NCBI GenBank assembly: GCA_021841155.1 | Contig: JAKBVU010000002.1 | Coordinates: forward strand, 1 to 64,000 | Reading direction: 5' to 3' | Length of the DNA stretch: 64,000 nucleotides | DNA from: a bacterium | GTDB taxonomy: Bacteria > Patescibacteriota > Saccharimonadia > Saccharimonadales > UBA4665 | Shown here: piece by piece, positions 36,349 to 44,250 of the stretch | Layout: each line of letters begins with the position of its first letter | How positions within the stretch are numbered: the stretch's first letter is position 1 | Notes under the pieces: model-generated | The model's database searches: none | What the model was told of the DNA's origin: nothing | What the model saw: the letters and a program-made list of their open reading frames with translations, nothing else | Made by a program: the position numbers and the translations under genes

Positions 36349-37638
36349 TTAAAATAGAAAATCAATTTTATGGTCAGCTAAATAAACTAAACAATCATCT
36401 TTTGCACCTTGTTTTTTGAGTTCATTCACTAAACCTCGTTTGATTAATAAATTATGTAATCTATTGATGGCTTCACTGTTATTAAAGTCAGTTTTATTGA
36501 CTAAATTTTCTAAATCTTGACCGATCACTTTAAATTTATTGTCAGCAATTTTACTAACCACAAATTTTCGACTAATTTTAGAACTTAAATGATCAAAATT
36601 AATAACTTTAACAGTTTCTTGATCTATTTCATTTTTAGGTTGAAGTTGATTAACTTTATTAACTTCTCGATAAATTAAATCTTTTAAATCATCTAAACCG
36701 AATAAACTTTGAGTCGAAATTTTTAAAATTGATGTTTTAATTTTTAATTTCTTTTTAAAATCATTCGTAATACGCTCAACTTCTGTTTGGCTCAAAAGAT
36801 CAACTTTATTAAGAACAATAATTTCCGGCTTAATTTTTAAATCAATCTGATAAGTTTCCAATTCGTGTCGAATAGTCAGATAGTCTTCAAATGGATCAGA
36901 TGACGAAATATCTATGACATGAACTAATATTTTAGTTCTTTCTATGTGACGCAAAAAATCAAAACCTAATCCTTTACCACTTGAAGCTCCGGCAATTAAT
37001 CCGGGAATATCAGCGATTAAAATAGCTTGACCTCTAAAATCAAGCATACCTAAAGATGGTTTAAGAGTTGTAAAAGAATAATCTGCTATCTTTGGTCTGG
37101 CTTGACTAATTCGACTAATCAAACTAGATTTGCCAACGTTTGGAAGACCAATTAAACCAACATCAGCTATCATTTTTAATTCTAGTTTAAGCTCTAATTT
37201 TTGACCCTTTAGGCCCTTTTCAGCAAATTTTGGGGCTTGACGAGTCGAAGAAATAAAATGAGCATTACCAAAACCACCCTGGCCACCTTTAGCAATAATC
37301 TCTCTTTGATGATTTTGAACTAAATCAACCAATAATTGATCTTGATTATAAATTAAAGTACCTATAGGTACTAATATGATTTGATCTTTACCTCTTTTGC
37401 CGTGTCTATTATTAAAGCTACCTCGGTCACCGTTTTCGGCTTTAATTATTTTTTTATATCTAAAATTAGCTAACGTATCTTGATTAGCACTAGCTTCAAA
37501 AATAATGTCACCACCATCACCACCATCACCACCATCTGGACCACCTTTAGCAATAAACTTTTCATGACGAAAACTAATACTACCATCACCACCATCACCA
37601 GCTTGAACTGTGATTTTAACTTGATCTACAAAATTCAT
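36349..37638 (-). CDS. obg: GTPase ObgE/CgtA
   Basis: Ribosome-assembly GTPase. 429 residues: Gly-rich Obg fold (QAGDGGDGSISFRHEKFIAK, GGDGGDGGDIIFEA), G domain with GLPNVGKSSLISRIS, DIPGLIAGAS, NKVD, and an OCT domain at the C-terminus (FKVIGQDLENLVNKTDF). Its ATG overlaps the stop of the LysM-CHAP gene by 1 nt. Confidence 0.96.
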   Translation of the reverse strand: MNFVDQVKITVQAGDGGDGSISFRHEKFIAKGGPDGGDGGDGGDIIFEASANQDTLANFRYKKIIKAENGDRGSFNNRHGKRGKDQIILVPIGTLIYNQDQLLVDLVQNHQREIIAKGGQGGFGNAHFISSTRQAPKFAEKGLKGQKLELKLELKMIADVGLIGLPNVGKSSLISRISQARPKIADYSFTTLKPSLGMLDFRGQAILIADIPGLIAGASSGKGLGFDFLRHIERTKILVHVIDISSSDPFEDYLTIRHELETYQIDLKIKPEIIVLNKVDLLSQTEVERITNDFKKKLKIKTSILKISTQSLFGLDDLKDLIYREVNKVNQLQPKNEIDQETVKVINFDHLSSKISRKFVVSKIADNKFKVIGQDLENLVNKTDFNNSEAINRLHNLLIKRGLVNELKKQGAKDDCLVYLADHKIDFLF

Positions 37639-38765
37639 TATTTATAAATATAGTTAGGAAATAAAGAAATTGGTGCCTTTTGCCAATCAACTACATCCCA
37701 ACCCCCTGTTGGAGTTGGATTGGTTAATGAAACTTGACCATAAGAATTCATTTCAGAAATCCAGATAGTTCCATTAGGATTAATAGCTCGAACAATGGCA
37801 ACATGTCCCTCACCACCAGCAGCATAAGGAGTTTGAGCAATAGCACCAACAACTGGTGTTGAACTAACACGCCAACCATCTTGAGCGGCATAATAAGCCC
37901 AAGTTGCAGCATTACCCCAGTTTGGTGGAACAGCTATTTGAGTAGCAACGTACCATGTACAATAACCAAAATCATAACCATTATAACAAGAAGTTGAATT
38001 ACCATAAATATCACTACAGGTTGGCGTTAGATTAACAATCGGAGCAGCTACCGGTTCCTTACCACCGGGAATAATGATTTGTTCACCTGGCGTTAAACCA
38101 CTAATTTCAGCATTATTATAAGAAATAATATTCTTAGCATTTGCTTGAAATTTTTGAGCTAAAGATTGTGGCGTATCACCAGCTTGAACTGTATAAACTA
38201 GACCATTCATTGGAGGAATCAACAAAACTTGACCAGCATTAATATTTTCAGTTAACAAATTATTTGATGCCATAATACTAGTAACAGACACACCAAACAA
38301 TTTTGAAATTTGTGCTAAAGTTTGATTTTGTTTAACTGTATAACTAACAATATCGCTATTAGTTTTTAAATTAGTTTGAACAATTTGAGGTTTAGACATT
38401 ACAGCTTGATTAGCACCGGCCATAGCAATTTCAGCCTGTTGACTTTGAGCCTGATTAGCAATTGCAGTTGTCTCTGGCAAATTAGTCATTTTAGCTACAG
38501 TTAAAGCTATGTCAGCAGAAGACTGTTGATCTAACGGATCAACAACTGACGTTGATGAATTTAATTGATTAGATCCACTAACCGCCAATAAGTTGGTCTG
38601 ATTAGAACTAAAGATAATCAAAATAACCAAAAATATAATAAGAAAATTAATCGCCAAAATAAAAAACTTTATTTGATTAAGTTTAAAATGGAACCTAAAT
38701 CTTAAATTCCTAATTGGCCAATCAATTTTATTAGCTTTTTTATTGATTAATGCTGAACTACTAAT
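37638..38765 (-). CDS. LysM-CHAP peptidoglycan hydrolase, ATT start
   Basis: Peptidoglycan amidase or endopeptidase outside the membrane. From ATT 38765 the product has 375 residues: a basic cytoplasmic N-terminus (NKKANKIDWPIRNLRFRF), one membrane anchor, two LysM domains (starting SYTVKQNQTLAQIS and VYTVQAGDTPQSLA) and a C-terminal CHAP domain with Cys in YGYCTWYVAT-like FGYCTWYV and His in EGHVAIVRAI. No ATG, GTG or TTG occurs in frame between the stop at 38771-38769 and TTG 38657. TTG would leave the anchor without its basic flank and has no ribosome binding site. GGAG (38775-38772) lies 6 nt before ATT 38765, and a TATAAT box lies 35 nt further up. The start is therefore taken at ATT. 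Confidence 0.8.
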   Translation of the reverse strand: MSSSALINKKANKIDWPIRNLRFRFHFKLNQIKFFILAINFLIIFLVILIIFSSNQTNLLAVSGSNQLNSSTSVVDPLDQQSSADIALTVAKMTNLPETTAIANQAQSQQAEIAMAGANQAVMSKPQIVQTNLKTNSDIVSYTVKQNQTLAQISKLFGVSVTSIMASNNLLTENINAGQVLLIPPMNGLVYTVQAGDTPQSLAQKFQANAKNIISYNNAEISGLTPGEQIIIPGGKEPVAAPIVNLTPTCSDIYGNSTSCYNGYDFGYCTWYVATQIAVPPNWGNAATWAYYAAQDGWRVSSTPVVGAIAQTPYAAGGEGHVAIVRAINPNGTIWISEMNSYGQVSLTNPTPTGGWDVVDWQKAPISLFPNYIYK

Positions 38766-38771
38766 CTTTTA

Positions 38772-38829
38772 CTCCGTTCAAACAAAACTTAATACCATCA
38801 ATTATAGCCTAAAATTAGCTAAAAATCAA
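38772..38829 (-). promoter_or_regulatory. Promoter and ribosome binding site deciding the ATT start
   Basis: TTGATT (38829-38824), 17 bp, TATAAT (38806-38801), then GGAG (38775-38772) 6 nt before ATT 38765. The in-frame stop just upstream rules out an earlier start. Confidence 0.6.
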
Positions 38830-38835
38830 TCAGAG

Positions 38836-38855
38836 TAACATATTTAAATATGTTA
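38836..38855. repeat. 20-bp perfect palindrome upstream of the LysM-CHAP promoter
   Basis: TAACATATTTAAATATGTTA, a perfect inverted repeat just upstream of the -35 box and 29 bp after the stop of the next gene. It could be an operator or a weak transcription stop; no T-run follows on the minus strand. Confidence 0.4.
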
Positions 38856-38884
38856 GTTTAAAAAATAAGATGCATATTTCATTA

Positions 38885-39511
38885 TTAAAGCAAACCGTGT
38901 TGTGGTGGCACATAACTAGTCGTTGAAACAATACTAGTTCGACAATTATGAGCTTCAAGTATACTGTTTGTTGTCTTGTTGGCAGGTGTTATGGAATTTT
39001 GTTGAATGTCAAAAATAAGCTCTGGAGAGTAATTATTATTAGGTTGAATTACTAACTGATTGGGATTTGAAAGATTGATTTCGTTAAAAGAACTATTATT
39101 TGTTTGATTATTTATTTTACTGTTCGTTATATTATAAACAGTATCCTTCAAACAGGCATTATTAAAAGTATTCTGCCAATATTCTCGTCCAACAGAATTA
39201 TTTAATGTTGGGATAAGTCCAAAAGCATCGGGATATTTTCTTACGTTGACGACAGTTTTAGTTAAATATTCTAAAATAAACTGTTTTGCAGGAGCAGCTT
39301 GATTAATTTTATTGATATAAACTGGTAAAGCTATGCCTTCGGACACTGATTCGGGTGTTTCTGGACCATTATGACCAACAACAAATACGTTTACACCGTT
39401 AAACAACATACTTCCTATTAGACTCGCCACAACATAAACTTTTATTTTATGTTTTAAACTATTATTCTGATACTCAGATCCATCTTTAAATTCGCTATGC
39501 TGACCTTTCAT
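38885..39511 (-). CDS. Membrane-anchored small protein, unknown
   Basis: 208 residues: a hydrophilic N-terminus of ~25, one membrane segment (about 26-47, YVVASLIGSMLFNGVNVFVV), then a polar Asn-rich extracellular portion with an NHGP-like HNGPETPESVSEG start and a low-complexity NNS region near 135-160. AGGAAG ribosome binding site before ATG 39511. No family recognised. Base composition is slightly richer in G+C than the neighbouring mltG, possibly acquired. Confidence 0.6.
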   Translation of the reverse strand: MKGQHSEFKDGSEYQNNSLKHKIKVYVVASLIGSMLFNGVNVFVVGHNGPETPESVSEGIALPVYINKINQAAPAKQFILEYLTKTVVNVRKYPDAFGLIPTLNNSVGREYWQNTFNNACLKDTVYNITNSKINNQTNNSSFNEINLSNPNQLVIQPNNNYSPELIFDIQQNSITPANKTTNSILEAHNCRTSIVSTTSYVPPQHGLL

Positions 39512-39573
39512 AAACTTTCACTTCCTTTTTAGGTTTAACAAGTATATAATATTAACCTATAATCAAGAATAAG

Positions 39574-40620
39574 TCAAGCACATCTAACGTGACAATAATT
39601 GGCAATATTTTGATTTTGTTGACTTAAAGTCTTCGAAAAATAAGTATGGCCATTATCACCAGTCACAAAATATAACCAATTAGTAGGGGCTGGATGAGCT
39701 AAAGCTTGTAAAGCAGACGGTGAAATTGTTGAAATCGGTGTTGGCGGTAAACCAGGATGTAAAAGAGTATTATAGGGCGAATTATAGTTTAAGTTTTGAC
39801 CTTGACCAGCTTGTTCTGAACCATATAAAGCAGTTACATCTGATCCTAAAGGCATATTTAAACTAAGTCGTGTAAGAAAAACTTGAGCCACCTGTGGTTG
39901 GGCTCTCAAAGAAGAAACTTCTTGACCGATAATAGAAGTTAAAATTAAAGCCTGATAAATACTCAGTTTTTCACTAGCAAAAAGTGTTTGCAATGATGGA
40001 GTAATTCTTTGACTCATTTCATTTAAAGATTCAGCTACTACAGTTTGCGGTGAAGAAGTATCATTAATCTGAAAACTATCTGGCCATAACAAACCCTCTA
40101 AAGTATTAATATTAGCTGGTTTATCATTGACAATTGGAATAGAAGTATATAGATTTGGGTTAAAAGCAGCTAAAACTGCTGATTTTTGAAAACCAGCTTT
40201 AATGAAAGTCTGTTCAATTTGATTAATAGTTTTACCCGGCAAAATTGTTAATAATTTAGTAGCTACATTACCGTTATGAATAATACTAACGATTTTTTTT
40301 AAACTATAGGACTGAGATAAACGGTAGCTACCAGCTTGTAACACCTCATTACTGAATGAATGAACATAAACTTTAAAAATCCAAGCGCTTCGGATTAAAT
40401 GATCTTTGACCAAAAGAGCACCAATCATATCAACCGAATCACCTGAAGGAATTGTAACTTTAACAATTTGGTGATTGGAAGCATCGATCGGTCTTAAATC
40501 TTGATTATAAATCTGTGAAGTAATTAACGTTATAATCACTAAAACAACTGCTATGACTAATATAAAAAACTTAGTTTTTCGAGGAATTTTATGACGTTTT
40601 TTTGAATAATCATACTTCAT
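39574..40620 (-). CDS. mltG: Endolytic murein transglycosylase MltG (YceG-like)
   Basis: Cleaves nascent glycan strands in the membrane. 348 residues: basic N-terminus, one membrane segment (about 17-37), LysM-like domain (VKVTIPSGDSVDMIGALLVK), and catalytic domain with ILTSIIGQEVSS (catalytic Glu), LGSDVTALYG, PYNTLLHPGLPPTPIS and LYFVTGDNGHTYFSKT. Overlaps ruvX by 4 bp; this ruvX-mltG order is widespread in bacteria. Confidence 0.95.
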   Translation of the reverse strand: MKYDYSKKRHKIPRKTKFFILVIAVVLVIITLITSQIYNQDLRPIDASNHQIVKVTIPSGDSVDMIGALLVKDHLIRSAWIFKVYVHSFSNEVLQAGSYRLSQSYSLKKIVSIIHNGNVATKLLTILPGKTINQIEQTFIKAGFQKSAVLAAFNPNLYTSIPIVNDKPANINTLEGLLWPDSFQINDTSSPQTVVAESLNEMSQRITPSLQTLFASEKLSIYQALILTSIIGQEVSSLRAQPQVAQVFLTRLSLNMPLGSDVTALYGSEQAGQGQNLNYNSPYNTLLHPGLPPTPISTISPSALQALAHPAPTNWLYFVTGDNGHTYFSKTLSQQNQNIANYCHVRCA

Positions 40621-41021
40621 AGACTGTTAATATAATCCTCTAAAATCAAACAAGCTGCTTCACTATCAATTTGACCTTTTGATTTAATCTTAAAAGAAAG
40701 ATTTGTTTCAGCTACAACACTAGTCAAAGATTCATCTTGATAAACGATTTTTAAACCCAATTCTTTTAAACATTGGTTAACAAATTCTTGAACTTTTTGA
40801 GTTTGCTTAGTAAGTTGACCAGACATATTACGTGGTAAGCCAACTACCAAAAGATCAACTTCATTATCTTTAATAATTTGTTTTAAACGTTCATTAAAAT
40901 CATGATCATTATTTAAATAATCTAACGGTTTAACAATAAAACTACCCTTTTTTACAATCGCCAAACCAATTCTTTTCTCACCTACATCAAAAGCTAGAAT
41001 ATTATTTTTTAAATTTAACAT
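40617..41021 (-). CDS. ruvX: YqgF/RuvX family putative Holliday-junction resolvase
   Basis: 134 residues, RNase H-like fold. Catalytic Asp in ILAFDVGEKRIGLAIV, VDLLVVGLPRNMSGQLT, and Asp/Glu of VYQDESLTSVVAE. In E. coli the homologue takes part in 16S rRNA 5' maturation; resolvase activity is proposed. Starts 5 bp after the baseplate-J-like gene. Confidence 0.92.
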   Translation of the reverse strand: MLNLKNNILAFDVGEKRIGLAIVKKGSFIVKPLDYLNNDHDFNERLKQIIKDNEVDLLVVGLPRNMSGQLTKQTQKVQEFVNQCLKELGLKIVYQDESLTSVVAETNLSFKIKSKGQIDSEAACLILEDYINSL

Positions 41022-41026
41022 AAAAT

Positions 41027-42784
41027 TTAGGGTTTTAAAATATTAACAATAATCTTATTTTTATTGCTAGGCAATGAACCAAGCCAAGAAGGCGTTACAG
41101 TAATAGTAACATGTTGAATATTTGGATTTTTCTTTAATTGGGAAACAACATAACTACTAGAATGACCAGCAGCTAAAAGTTGAACTTGACTAACGCTTAA
41201 TTTAGGACCAACCTCAGCAGTGGTATTTAAATTATAGTTAGTTGGTGAAGAACCACTAGAAAACACTAAGCTATTATATCCATTGTTTAAAATTGTCTGG
41301 GTAGAATTTTTAATTTTACTTTGAATTATTTTATTTAAAAATGATTGAAGTTCTGAACTATCAACACCTGTCATAGTATATGTAACTTTTTCAGTCGCTG
41401 TTAACGTAGCAGCTGGTTGATTAAGTTGAGCGCTATAAGCTATCTGAGGTTTACTGGTAACAAAAGAACTCTTAATAGGATCGAATCCATCAGCTTGGAG
41501 TTGTTGTTCAAGAGCATTAATGGCACTTGTACTAGATGATAGCTTTAATTTACTGTCAACCGAAGTAATATCAGCCTGAGCAACAACTTTTTGAATATTA
41601 TCAGTTCCACCACTAATACCGTCAGATACAACCGTAAAGTCAGAACTAGAATAACCATTAAAAGTTGACATTTGCATAGTCTGACCGCTGGCTAGATTGT
41701 AACTACTGCCATTGTTTAAAGCCGTCACATTAACTGTCTGTCCGGAAGTAGAAGATTGACATTGACCGTTTTGGTACGGAGCACTCAAACTTAGAGATGA
41801 TTGAGTAGTATAAGTTAGGTTGTTATAACTTAAACTAGTCCCCGCCGGAATATTTACAGTTGTATTATTACAATTAGTTAAACCAATAGTAACTTGACCA
41901 CTAGCAGTTTGACCGTTATTAACAGAGCCACTAGTTGGAACAGAGGCACTAATGTTTTTAGAATAATTAACTGTTTTAGTGTAAAGAACACCGCTGCTAG
42001 CCGAACTAGATGACTTAAAATTATCTAAATTGATTGGAGTATTAACTTTAATATTTAAAGCATCTGTTTTTATTTTAATATCGGCTTTAGGTAAAATAGC
42101 CAAAACATAATAAGTTAACAATAATAGTAAAATTACAAATCCAATAATCGCTAATATCAATATTTTAAATCGACTGAACCTAGGTGCTTTAATCTTTTTA
42201 TCGGTCAAAGAATCTAATACTTCTTCATTTTGATTAGTAGGGTTAGAAGCACGGCGTGTAGAAGTTTGATTATCAACTAACTCATCTTCATTTTTACTTA
42301 AATCAACCACATTAGGATCATTAACCTGATTTTCTGCATCAAATTCTTCTGGACCTTCAACGGGAATACTGCTAGCTATTTGATCAAGTTTTTGATCTGT
42401 TGGTAAATTGGCCGCACTTTGATACTGATTCAAATCAATGGTGCTATTTTGAAGACCTTGAGTCGTTTCATCTTTTAGCTCAGAAGCAACATTCGGTAAT
42501 ACAGTTGGGATGGTTGGTTTAGAATTAAGGTCACTAGCTACATAAATATTATTATTAGCAGCTAAAGTTTTTAAACTTTCATCGCTGGTAATTAAAACTA
42601 AATTTTTTTCAGCTAGATCGGCTGATCTTTTCATTAGTTTCATGTTAACACTACTCTGTAAGACTGAAGTTTTTTTGGGTAAAACTAAAGCCACCAACTT
42701 AGATTCAGCTGACTGAATTTTATCAATAATACCAGTAATTTCTTCTTCTGAATCAATATAAATTGTATCTTTAGTGACCGCCAA
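41027..42784 (-). CDS. Membrane protein with baseplate-J-like extracellular domain
   Basis: 585 residues. The N-terminal ~100 residues form a cytoplasmic alpha/beta domain (IYIDSEEEITGIIDKIQSAE, KLVALVLPKKTSVLQSS, LVLITSDESLKTLAANN) typical of CPR proteins of this type. A polar linker follows, then one membrane segment at about 206-229 (ILILAIIGFVILLLLLTYYV). Outside lies a beta-rich domain with the baseplate-J pattern VNIPAGTSLSYNNLTYTTQS, GQTVNVTALNNGSSYNLASG, and a C-terminal domain with repeated short strands. Two base pairs from the FtsA/PilM-like gene, so the cytoplasmic domain may contact that actin-like protein. Phage relationship is not implied. Confidence 0.75.
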   Translation of the reverse strand: MAVTKDTIYIDSEEEITGIIDKIQSAESKLVALVLPKKTSVLQSSVNMKLMKRSADLAEKNLVLITSDESLKTLAANNNIYVASDLNSKPTIPTVLPNVASELKDETTQGLQNSTIDLNQYQSAANLPTDQKLDQIASSIPVEGPEEFDAENQVNDPNVVDLSKNEDELVDNQTSTRRASNPTNQNEEVLDSLTDKKIKAPRFSRFKILILAIIGFVILLLLLTYYVLAILPKADIKIKTDALNIKVNTPINLDNFKSSSSASSGVLYTKTVNYSKNISASVPTSGSVNNGQTASGQVTIGLTNCNNTTVNIPAGTSLSYNNLTYTTQSSLSLSAPYQNGQCQSSTSGQTVNVTALNNGSSYNLASGQTMQMSTFNGYSSSDFTVVSDGISGGTDNIQKVVAQADITSVDSKLKLSSSTSAINALEQQLQADGFDPIKSSFVTSKPQIAYSAQLNQPAATLTATEKVTYTMTGVDSSELQSFLNKIIQSKIKNSTQTILNNGYNSLVFSSGSSPTNYNLNTTAEVGPKLSVSQVQLLAAGHSSSYVVSQLKKNPNIQHVTITVTPSWLGSLPSNKNKIIVNILKP

Positions 42785-42785
42785 T

Positions 42786-44132
42786 TTAAGCTCCCATCAT
42801 CTTATCTATTCGATCTTTTAAGGTAACTTTAGCTGGTTCTTCTTCATCCCCGGCAAATTCCAAAGTGTCACTAGCGATTCTTAGTAAGCCCATAGCGGTA
42901 ATAAAAGTATGGTCTTTAACTCTACCAGTTTTGTCAATAATACCGTCAACTTGTTCTGGTCTAATTAAATGAATAGTCGGTTTATGAGTAAATGGTAAAT
43001 TTTTATACCAATCGGTGCCTTCTAATTTGTTGGCCAAAACCTCTAAAGATGATCCACCACCACATAAAAACATTCTATAAGGTAAATGATCAAGCATATC
43101 AAACTCAGACAAAGCTAATTCAATACCACTAATCCAAGTTGTAGCTGTTTTATTAACAATTGTTTCAATAATCGGTCTTTTAGAAACAGGAATCTTTTGA
43201 GTTGATAAACCAATTTTCAATGCTTCAGCCATTTCGTAACTTACACTTAAGTCTTTTTCGATACCTTTAGTAAAAGCCCGACCACCAATACCAAACATTT
43301 TTGTTCCTTGAACACCACCATCATTAATAACAGCAATATCCGTCGTACCACCACCAACATCAACTAAAATAGCACTAAAATTCTGACTTATCTTATTACC
43401 TAAAACTGCTCTTGAAACGGCAAACGGCTCAGCTGCAACCGTTAATAAATCTAAATCTAACTCTAAAGCTGTTTTTTCTAAAGCACCTATATGAACTAAC
43501 GGTGCAAACGCGGTGTAAAGTTGAATAACCACTTCTTTACCTTGAAAACCGAGTGGATTAGTAATTGGATAACCATCAATTTCAATACCGACTAAAGCAC
43601 TATTGACTAGTTTAACGTCGACTTCACGACCACCAGTTTCGATTGACAATTGTTTTTTAGCAATTTCTTTAGCTCGATCTTGAACTAAAAGAATAATCTT
43701 TTCCATTTCAATTGAGTCAATTAGCTGTGAAGGGTCACGTCTTAAAACTTTTAGAGTGTTGGTTGTACCTTTAACAAGTTCACCGGCTATACCAATGACA
43801 GCACGCCGACCACTTACACCGGCCTGTTCTTCAGCCTGAGCTAAAGCTTGATCACAATTATCTACCACAGCTGCAATATCAGATATAGCTCCGGCCTGCA
43901 TATCACTTAAAGATTGTCTTTTTCGACCCATGCCAATAATCTCAATTTCAGATGTCGACTGATCTAAACGACCAATTAAAGCTTTAACAAATTCTGTACC
44001 AATATCTAGAGCTATAATTAAATTTTCCTCTTCAACTGGGTTCTTCTCAACTAATTTTTTTTTGTTTTTATTAACCTTTGAAACCACTTGTTTAGAAACA
44101 GTTTTTTTAACTTTTGAAATTTTATCTAACAT
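42786..44132 (-). CDS. FtsA/PilM-like actin-fold ATPase
   Basis: 448 residues. Phosphate-1 loop ALDIGTEFVKALIGRL, 1C-like insertion, phosphate-2 ILVDVGGGTTDIAVIND, adenosine motif MFLCGGGSSLEVLANKL, and GIGGRAFTKGIEKDL. In this family FtsA recruits the divisome and PilM organises type IV pili; the C-terminus (KVTLKDRIDKMMG) is a possible membrane helix as in FtsA. No ftsZ or pil genes are in the window. Co-transcribed with the baseplate-J-like membrane protein. Confidence 0.85.
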   Translation of the reverse strand: MLDKISKVKKTVSKQVVSKVNKNKKKLVEKNPVEEENLIIALDIGTEFVKALIGRLDQSTSEIEIIGMGRKRQSLSDMQAGAISDIAAVVDNCDQALAQAEEQAGVSGRRAVIGIAGELVKGTTNTLKVLRRDPSQLIDSIEMEKIILLVQDRAKEIAKKQLSIETGGREVDVKLVNSALVGIEIDGYPITNPLGFQGKEVVIQLYTAFAPLVHIGALEKTALELDLDLLTVAAEPFAVSRAVLGNKISQNFSAILVDVGGGTTDIAVINDGGVQGTKMFGIGGRAFTKGIEKDLSVSYEMAEALKIGLSTQKIPVSKRPIIETIVNKTATTWISGIELALSEFDMLDHLPYRMFLCGGGSSLEVLANKLEGTDWYKNLPFTHKPTIHLIRPEQVDGIIDKTGRVKDHTFITAMGLLRIASDTLEFAGDEEEPAKVTLKDRIDKMMGA

Positions 44133-44139
44133 ACCAGAT

Positions 44140-44145
44140 ATTTTA
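44140..44145 (-). promoter_or_regulatory. -10 box (TAAAAT) of the FtsA/PilM-like gene
   Basis: TAAAAT with an extended TGG element, 7 nt before ATG 44132; leaderless start inferred. Confidence 0.6.
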
Positions 44146-44250
44146 CCATAATTATTATGTTAATAAATACAACGAAAAATAACATCATGAAAATTTCAGA
44201 TTTTTTTGTTTGAAAATCCTATTAATAATTGTAGCATAAAACTAACTCAA

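Noticed and set aside
38655-38657. TTG as the start of the LysM-CHAP protein
   Set aside because: No ribosome binding site and loss of the basic flank of the anchor; ATT 38765 has better signals.
41027-42784. Prophage or contractile injection system because of the baseplate-J-like domain
   Set aside because: No other tail or capsid genes are nearby; this domain is used by CPR membrane proteins.
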